This document shows positions 61,143-64,000 of a DNA stretch of 64,000 bases, piece by piece. A program made the position numbers and the translations under genes. The DNA lies in assembly GCF_900107815.1 (NCBI RefSeq), contig NZ_FNRK01000015.1:1-64000 (forward strand), read 5' to 3'. The first letter of the stretch is position 1. Each line of letters begins with the position of its first letter. The DNA comes from Eubacterium aggregans. Lineage in GTDB: Bacteria > Bacillota > Clostridia > Eubacteriales > Eubacteriaceae. Under the pieces are notes generated by a model. That model worked only from the letters and a program-made list of their open reading frames with translations. It had not been told where the DNA came from and did not search any database.

Positions 61143-61519
61143 TACCAATCCACCCCCATTTCTTCAAGCTTCGCTTCCACGATAGCAAAGGCCTTTTCGT
61201 TGGTCATATCCCGGATATCTAACATGACGGCGTCGTCTTCGATATCAAGGCCCGCCTCTTTAAAAGCATCCTTAAACATCTTGCGCTGCATATTTGGGGC
61301 GCAGGCACCGATGATGACCTGACGGTGTGATTTAAGGAAATCGGCCAGGAAACGGTCACCATCCTCTTCACACAGCTGGGGGTGGATGATGGCATACACC
61401 ACCGGCAGCTCCACCCGGACCTGATTAATAAAATCCCAGATATCCATGGCAGCAAAGCCAGGACATTTACCGGTACACACGCACATAATAAAGCCGGGTT
61501 TGTTTGAACTTTCAGACAT
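61142..61519 (-). CDS. stand-alone HdrA N-terminal-like protein
   Basis: A 125-residue protein resembling only the N-terminal domain of heterodisulfide reductase subunit A. CVCTGKCPGF, PQLCEEDGDRF and IIGACAPNMQRKMFKDAFKEAG correspond to the conserved cysteine blocks that hold an iron-sulfur cluster there. The FAD domain of HdrA is absent. It is the first gene of the ArsR-controlled operon, with AGGAGG in the palindrome just before its ATG. Confidence 0.75.
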   Translation of the reverse strand: MSESSNKPGFIMCVCTGKCPGFAAMDIWDFINQVRVELPVVYAIIHPQLCEEDGDRFLADFLKSHRQVIIGACAPNMQRKMFKDAFKEAGLDIEDDAVMLDIRDMTNEKAFAIVEAKLEEMGVDW

Positions 61520-61524
61520 AAGAA

Positions 61525-61574
61525 CCTCCTATAATCACCATATAATGATTTAATTATATGGTGATTATAGGAGG
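61525..61574. promoter_or_regulatory. 50-bp perfect palindrome, operator of the DGC cluster
   Basis: Arms of 22 bases (61525-61546 and 61553-61574) are exact complements around GATTTA. The outer ends are CCTCCT/AGGAGG, so the ribosome site of the HdrA-like gene is in one arm and the -10 box of its promoter in the other. The core (ATAATCACCATATAAT) nearly recurs over the arsR -10 box at 61625-61640. Confidence 0.82.
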
Positions 61575-61592
61575 ATATGAAGAGAATGTCAA
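61564..61592 (-). promoter_or_regulatory. promoter of the HdrA-like/ferredoxin/DGC operon
   Basis: A consensus promoter on the minus strand: TTGACA (61587-61592), 17 bases, TATAAT (61564-61569). The -10 box lies inside the palindrome. Confidence 0.85.
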
Positions 61593-61598
61593 GAAGTA

Positions 61599-61627
61599 TT
61601 GAAAAAATTCGGTATTCCATTTATAAT
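61599..61627 (+). promoter_or_regulatory. promoter of the second arsR-type gene
   Basis: TTGAAA (61599-61604) and TATAAT (61622-61627) are 17 bases apart. The start is only seven bases away from the -35 box of the divergent operon promoter. Confidence 0.75.
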
Positions 61628-61665
61628 AATCATATAATAAATACCTTATTGATTAGGAGTAAACT

Positions 61666-61962
61666 ATGGCATCTTTTGACCTATCCGTAAAAATACTAAA
61701 AGCCCTGGGCCATCCCATCCGTTTTCAAATTGTTCAGTTCCTGTTGGATAAGCCCCATTGTGTTTGCGAATTGAAAGAACACTTGGACTTTTCACAGCCG
61801 AACCTTTCCCAGCATTTGAAAATTTTGAAGGAAGCAGGCATTATTGACAGTGAAAAGGTGGGAATCCAAACTCATTATCATATTTGTCTCCCCCATACCC
61901 AAGCCCTTCTTGAAGCGGCAGAGGCCATGGGTGATGAGATATTAGAAAACATGTTATCCTGA
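61666..61962 (+). CDS. ArsR/SmtB-family metalloregulator of the DGC cluster
   Basis: A 98-residue winged-helix protein with CVCE (Cys32 and Cys34) and DFSQPNLSQHLKILKE as recognition helix. It is divergent from the HdrA-like/DGC operon and shares operator sequences with it. The CVCE motif suits As(III)/Sb(III) or other soft metals. A related half-site, TTTTATGGTGATAAA, lies just after its stop (61963-61977), before the next gene. Confidence 0.9.
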   Translation: MASFDLSVKILKALGHPIRFQIVQFLLDKPHCVCELKEHLDFSQPNLSQHLKILKEAGIIDSEKVGIQTHYHICLPHTQALLEAAEAMGDEILENMLS

Positions 61963-62001
61963 TTTTATGGTGATAAACTGAAAAAATAAAGGGGGTGGCC
62001 A

Positions 62002-63183
62002 ATGGAAGGACGACAGATTTTTCTAAAGCGTTTGTATGAGGCTTCCGATACAGGGGAGCATGTTATCGGTGCGGTTTGTGGTTCCGGTCTGACGGCCAAG
62101 TATGTCATGGCGGGCGGGGCGGACTTTATCCTGGCCCTGAGCTCTGGCATTTACCGGAGCATGGGCCGGGGGTCCCTGGGGGGACTCATGCCCTACGCCA
62201 ACAGCAACGAGATGGTGGCGGCCTTTGCCAAGCGGGAGCTCCTTCCCATGACCAGGGATTTTCCGGTGTTCTTCGGCCTAAACGCCACGGACCCCACCCT
62301 GGAGATGAAGACCTATATTAAAGCCATCCGGGATTGGGGCTTTACCGGGATTAATAATTATCCCACCATCGGCTTTTACGATGGGGATTTCCACGACGCC
62401 CTGGAGGCCTCGGGCCTGTGCTATGAAGCGGAGGTCCAGGCCATTGCCTACGCCCATAAGCTGGGCATGGCCACCATTGCCTTTGCCTTTGATGCCGACC
62501 AGGCCAAGCAGATGATCCGGGCCGGGGCGGATGTTCTGTGCGTCCATTTAGGGCTGACCGGGGGAGGCCTTTTAGGGGCCTCTAAGGTGTTCTCCCTGGT
62601 GGCGGCCAAGGATAAAATCAACGCCATTTTCGAGGTGTGCGATACCCTGCGGCCAGGGATTTTAAAGATGGTTTACGGCGGACCCTTAAAGGACCCGGTG
62701 GACGTTCAATATATGTATCAAAACACCCAGACCCATGGCTACATTGGTGGGTCGGCCTTTGACCGGATCCCCACGGAAAAGGCCCTCCTCAATATTACTC
62801 AGGCCTTTAAATCCACCCAGAGCTTTACCGAGGATACCTTGATGCAAAAGATGCTGACGGGTATTACCAAATATTACGATTATCCCGCCTTTGTCAAGGA
62901 ATACATCAAGCAGAACTACATGAATGAGATCGCCTTTTCGGACCTTGCCCGACTCTGTGGGGTGAGCCGGGGGCATTTAAGCACCCGCTTCAAGCAGGAG
63001 GTGGGCTGCACCCTCCAGGATTATTTGCTGAGTTACCGCATGAAGAAGGCTGCTTCCCTTTTAAAGCGCGGGGTAACGGTGGCCGAGGCCGGGGCCATGG
63101 TGGGCTATCCCGATGTGGCTCATTTCAGTAAGATGTTTAAAAAGACCATGGGAGCCTCACCGAAAACGTATAAATGTCATTAA
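62002..63183 (+). CDS. PEP-hydrolase-like TIM barrel fused to AraC-type DNA-binding domain
   Basis: A 393-residue fusion. Residues about 5-275 match the phosphoenolpyruvate hydrolase-like TIM-barrel family that partners Tm-1-like proteins (GAVCGSGLTAKYVMAGGADF, GINNYPTIGFYDG, GGSAFDRIPTE). Residues about 290-393 are an AraC HTH (FSDLARLCGVSRGHLSTRFK, then VGYPDVAHFSKMFKKTMG). The barrel probably serves as sensor or moonlighting enzyme for the regulator. It is followed by a terminator and the Tm-1-like gene, its likely target. Confidence 0.88.
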   Translation: MEGRQIFLKRLYEASDTGEHVIGAVCGSGLTAKYVMAGGADFILALSSGIYRSMGRGSLGGLMPYANSNEMVAAFAKRELLPMTRDFPVFFGLNATDPTLEMKTYIKAIRDWGFTGINNYPTIGFYDGDFHDALEASGLCYEAEVQAIAYAHKLGMATIAFAFDADQAKQMIRAGADVLCVHLGLTGGGLLGASKVFSLVAAKDKINAIFEVCDTLRPGILKMVYGGPLKDPVDVQYMYQNTQTHGYIGGSAFDRIPTEKALLNITQAFKSTQSFTEDTLMQKMLTGITKYYDYPAFVKEYIKQNYMNEIAFSDLARLCGVSRGHLSTRFKQEVGCTLQDYLLSYRMKKAASLLKRGVTVAEAGAMVGYPDVAHFSKMFKKTMGASPKTYKCH

Positions 63184-63235
63184 TACAAAAAGACAAATCC
63201 GCCGTACAATAACACATGGCTTTTTACCGCAGATG

Positions 63236-63275
63236 ACAGTATGATTAGGGTAGATCCTAATGATACTGTTTTTTC
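63236..63275 (+). terminator. terminator between the TIM-AraC and Tm-1-like genes
   Basis: ACAGTAT-G-ATTAGG and CCTAAT-G-ATACTGT form a 14-base stem with one mismatch, followed by TTTTTTC. Confidence 0.87.
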
Positions 63276-63289
63276 TATGGCCATAGAAA
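63272..63289. promoter_or_regulatory. 18-bp palindrome before the Tm-1-like gene
   Basis: TTTCTATGG and CCATAGAAA form a perfect palindrome directly after the terminator. It is a candidate operator. GATACC/GGTATC forms a second small hairpin before the GTG start. Confidence 0.45.
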
Positions 63290-63329
63290 GGTGTGTGATA
63301 CCGAGGGGTATCGGAAACGGAGGACGAAT

Positions 63330-64000
63330 GTGAAGACAATTGCCATTGCAGGAACCTTTGATACCAAGGGAAGGGAATACGCTTACGTCAAGGACCTCAT
63401 CGAGGGCCTGGGACTGAAGACCCTGACCATTAATACCGGCGTGTTTGAACCTGTGTTCGAACCGGATGTGTCCAATGCTGCCGTTGCGGCGGCTGCGGGA
63501 GCAGATATTGCGGAAATTGTCGATCGGGGGGATCGGGCCTACGCCACGGAAATACTCTCCAGAGGGATGGAAATTCTAGTGCCCCAGCTGTACGAGGAAG
63601 GCCGGTTTGACGGCATCCTCTCCTTTGGCGGGAGCGGCGGAACGGCTTTAGTTACCCCGGCCATGCGGGCCCTGCCCATTGGGGTGCCCAAGGTCATGGT
63701 ATCCACCATGGCCTCTGGGGATGTGTCCGGCTATGTGGGAACCAGCGATATTGTGATGATGCCCTCGGTGGTGGATGTGGCCGGGCTCAATTCCATTTCC
63801 ACTAAAATTTTTGCCAATGCAGCCTTTGCCATTGCCGGTATGGTGAAATTTGAGGACACCCATGAGATTGAAAAGAAGCCCCTCATTGGGGCGACGATGT
63901 TCGGGGTCACCACCCCCTGTCTCACCGAGGCCCAGAAATATTTAGAGGACCGGGGCTACGAAGTGCTGATTTTCCACGCCACAGGTACCGGTGGACAATC
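63330..64000 (+). CDS. Tm-1-like ATP-binding protein, truncated by the window
   Basis: GTG 63330 follows GGAGG and opens a frame running off the right edge; 223 residues are visible. It starts MKTIAIAGTFDTKGREYAYV and includes LSFGGSGGTALVTPAMRALPIGVPK in pieces, which match the UPF0261/Tm-1 ATP-binding domain. In other organisms this domain is fused to or encoded beside a PEP-hydrolase-like TIM barrel. The cellular role in bacteria is unsettled. The C-terminus is outside the window. Confidence 0.88.
   Translation, partial: MKTIAIAGTFDTKGREYAYVKDLIEGLGLKTLTINTGVFEPVFEPDVSNAAVAAAAGADIAEIVDRGDRAYATEILSRGMEILVPQLYEEGRFDGILSFGGSGGTALVTPAMRALPIGVPKVMVSTMASGDVSGYVGTSDIVMMPSVVDVAGLNSISTKIFANAAFAIAGMVKFEDTHEIEKKPLIGATMFGVTTPCLTEAQKYLEDRGYEVLIFHATGTGGQ

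Noticed and set aside
61577-61690. 37-codon plus-strand frame after GGAGG in the palindrome
   Set aside because: The GGAGG is only two bases from the ATG and exists because the palindrome mirrors the real ribosome site; the frame overlaps arsR out of phase.
1-64000. CRISPR arrays, rRNA, tRNA, prophage or transposase genes
   Set aside because: No regularly spaced repeats, RNA gene signatures or recombinase/transposase frames were recognised by eye; a tRNA or covariance-model scan was not possible.
1-64000. selenoprotein with in-frame TGA
   Set aside because: None of the recognised genes breaks at a TGA flanked by homologous sequence in the same frame; the broken genes are explained by deletions or a TAA.

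Overview
The window looks like chromosome from an anaerobic, low-oxygen-adapted Firmicute (Clostridia/Eubacteriales type). The reasons are moderately high GC genes with AGGAGG ribosome sites, clear TTGACA-17-TATAAT promoters, a guanine-class riboswitch, ArsA/ArsD arsenic genes, corrinoid-type methyltransferase relatives and a large anaerobic purine/selenium gene set. I cannot name the species. No rRNA, tRNA, CRISPR array or phage module was seen.

Layout. (1) 1-2470: a LysE-type exporter, a frameshifted LysR regulator and a nitroreductase preceded by two inverted DnaA-box sequences. (2) 2499-9361, minus strand: one long operon for selenium-dependent molybdenum hydroxylase maturation (regulator, yqeC, mocA, yqeB, a cysteine desulfurase-like enzyme, yedF, a DUF3343 carrier, and a double-cubane reductase with its activator). 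(3) 9402-12226: a UroD-family methyltransferase and a PucR regulator expressed from overlapping divergent promoters. (4) 12182-26534: purine/carbamoyl catabolism. The minus operon is regulator-dpaL-ygeY-ygeW-arcC-ridA-NCS2 permease. The plus operon is ssnA-ygfK, followed by a 350-bp inverted repeat and a hydantoinase. (5) 26551-29814: a structured repeat, a small unknown gene, an XRE regulator, a GGDEF/EAL protein and a Nim-like flavoprotein. (6) 29827-35770: an ABC exporter with its two-component system, and an EamA-type exporter. (7) 35861-39732: a secreted subtilase, then a second copy of the repeat. (8) 39743-46726: two tandem LytTR regulators, the three-subunit xanthine dehydrogenase-type hydroxylase behind a guanine-type riboswitch, and a second NCS2 permease. 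(9) 47084-51446: threonine ammonia-lyase, then a DUF5058 membrane pair with an M20 peptidase. (10) 51439-55346: a decayed amino-sugar/tagatose operon (nagA remnant, broken agaS, intact EIIA, kbaY and kbaZ). (11) 55421-61962: an arsA-arsD-arsR operon, arsC, NUDIX, and an ArsR-controlled cluster of DGC-domain, lipoyl-carrier, ferredoxin and HdrA-N-like proteins. (12) 62002-64000: a TIM-barrel/AraC fusion and a truncated Tm-1-like gene.

How they work together. Regions 2, 4 and 8 form one functional set. Purines enter by the NCS2 permeases and are hydroxylated by XdhABC, whose labile selenium would be supplied by the yqeB/yqeC/yedF/csd genes. They are then opened and deaminated by SsnA, the hydantoinase, YgfK, YgeY and diaminopropionate ammonia-lyase. 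Carbamoyl groups are recovered as ATP by YgeW and carbamate kinase. The riboswitch before xdhA is drawn here as an ON switch, which would suit substrate induction of catabolism.

The best candidate for an undescribed system is the ArsR-regulated cluster at 59194-61962. It combines a DGC-domain/lipoyl-carrier fusion with two more DGC proteins, a dicluster ferredoxin and a stand-alone HdrA-N-like protein, and sits beside arsenate reductase and ArsA/ArsD. I infer a lipoyl-dithiol redox system for metalloid or thiol chemistry; nothing in the sequence proves its substrate.
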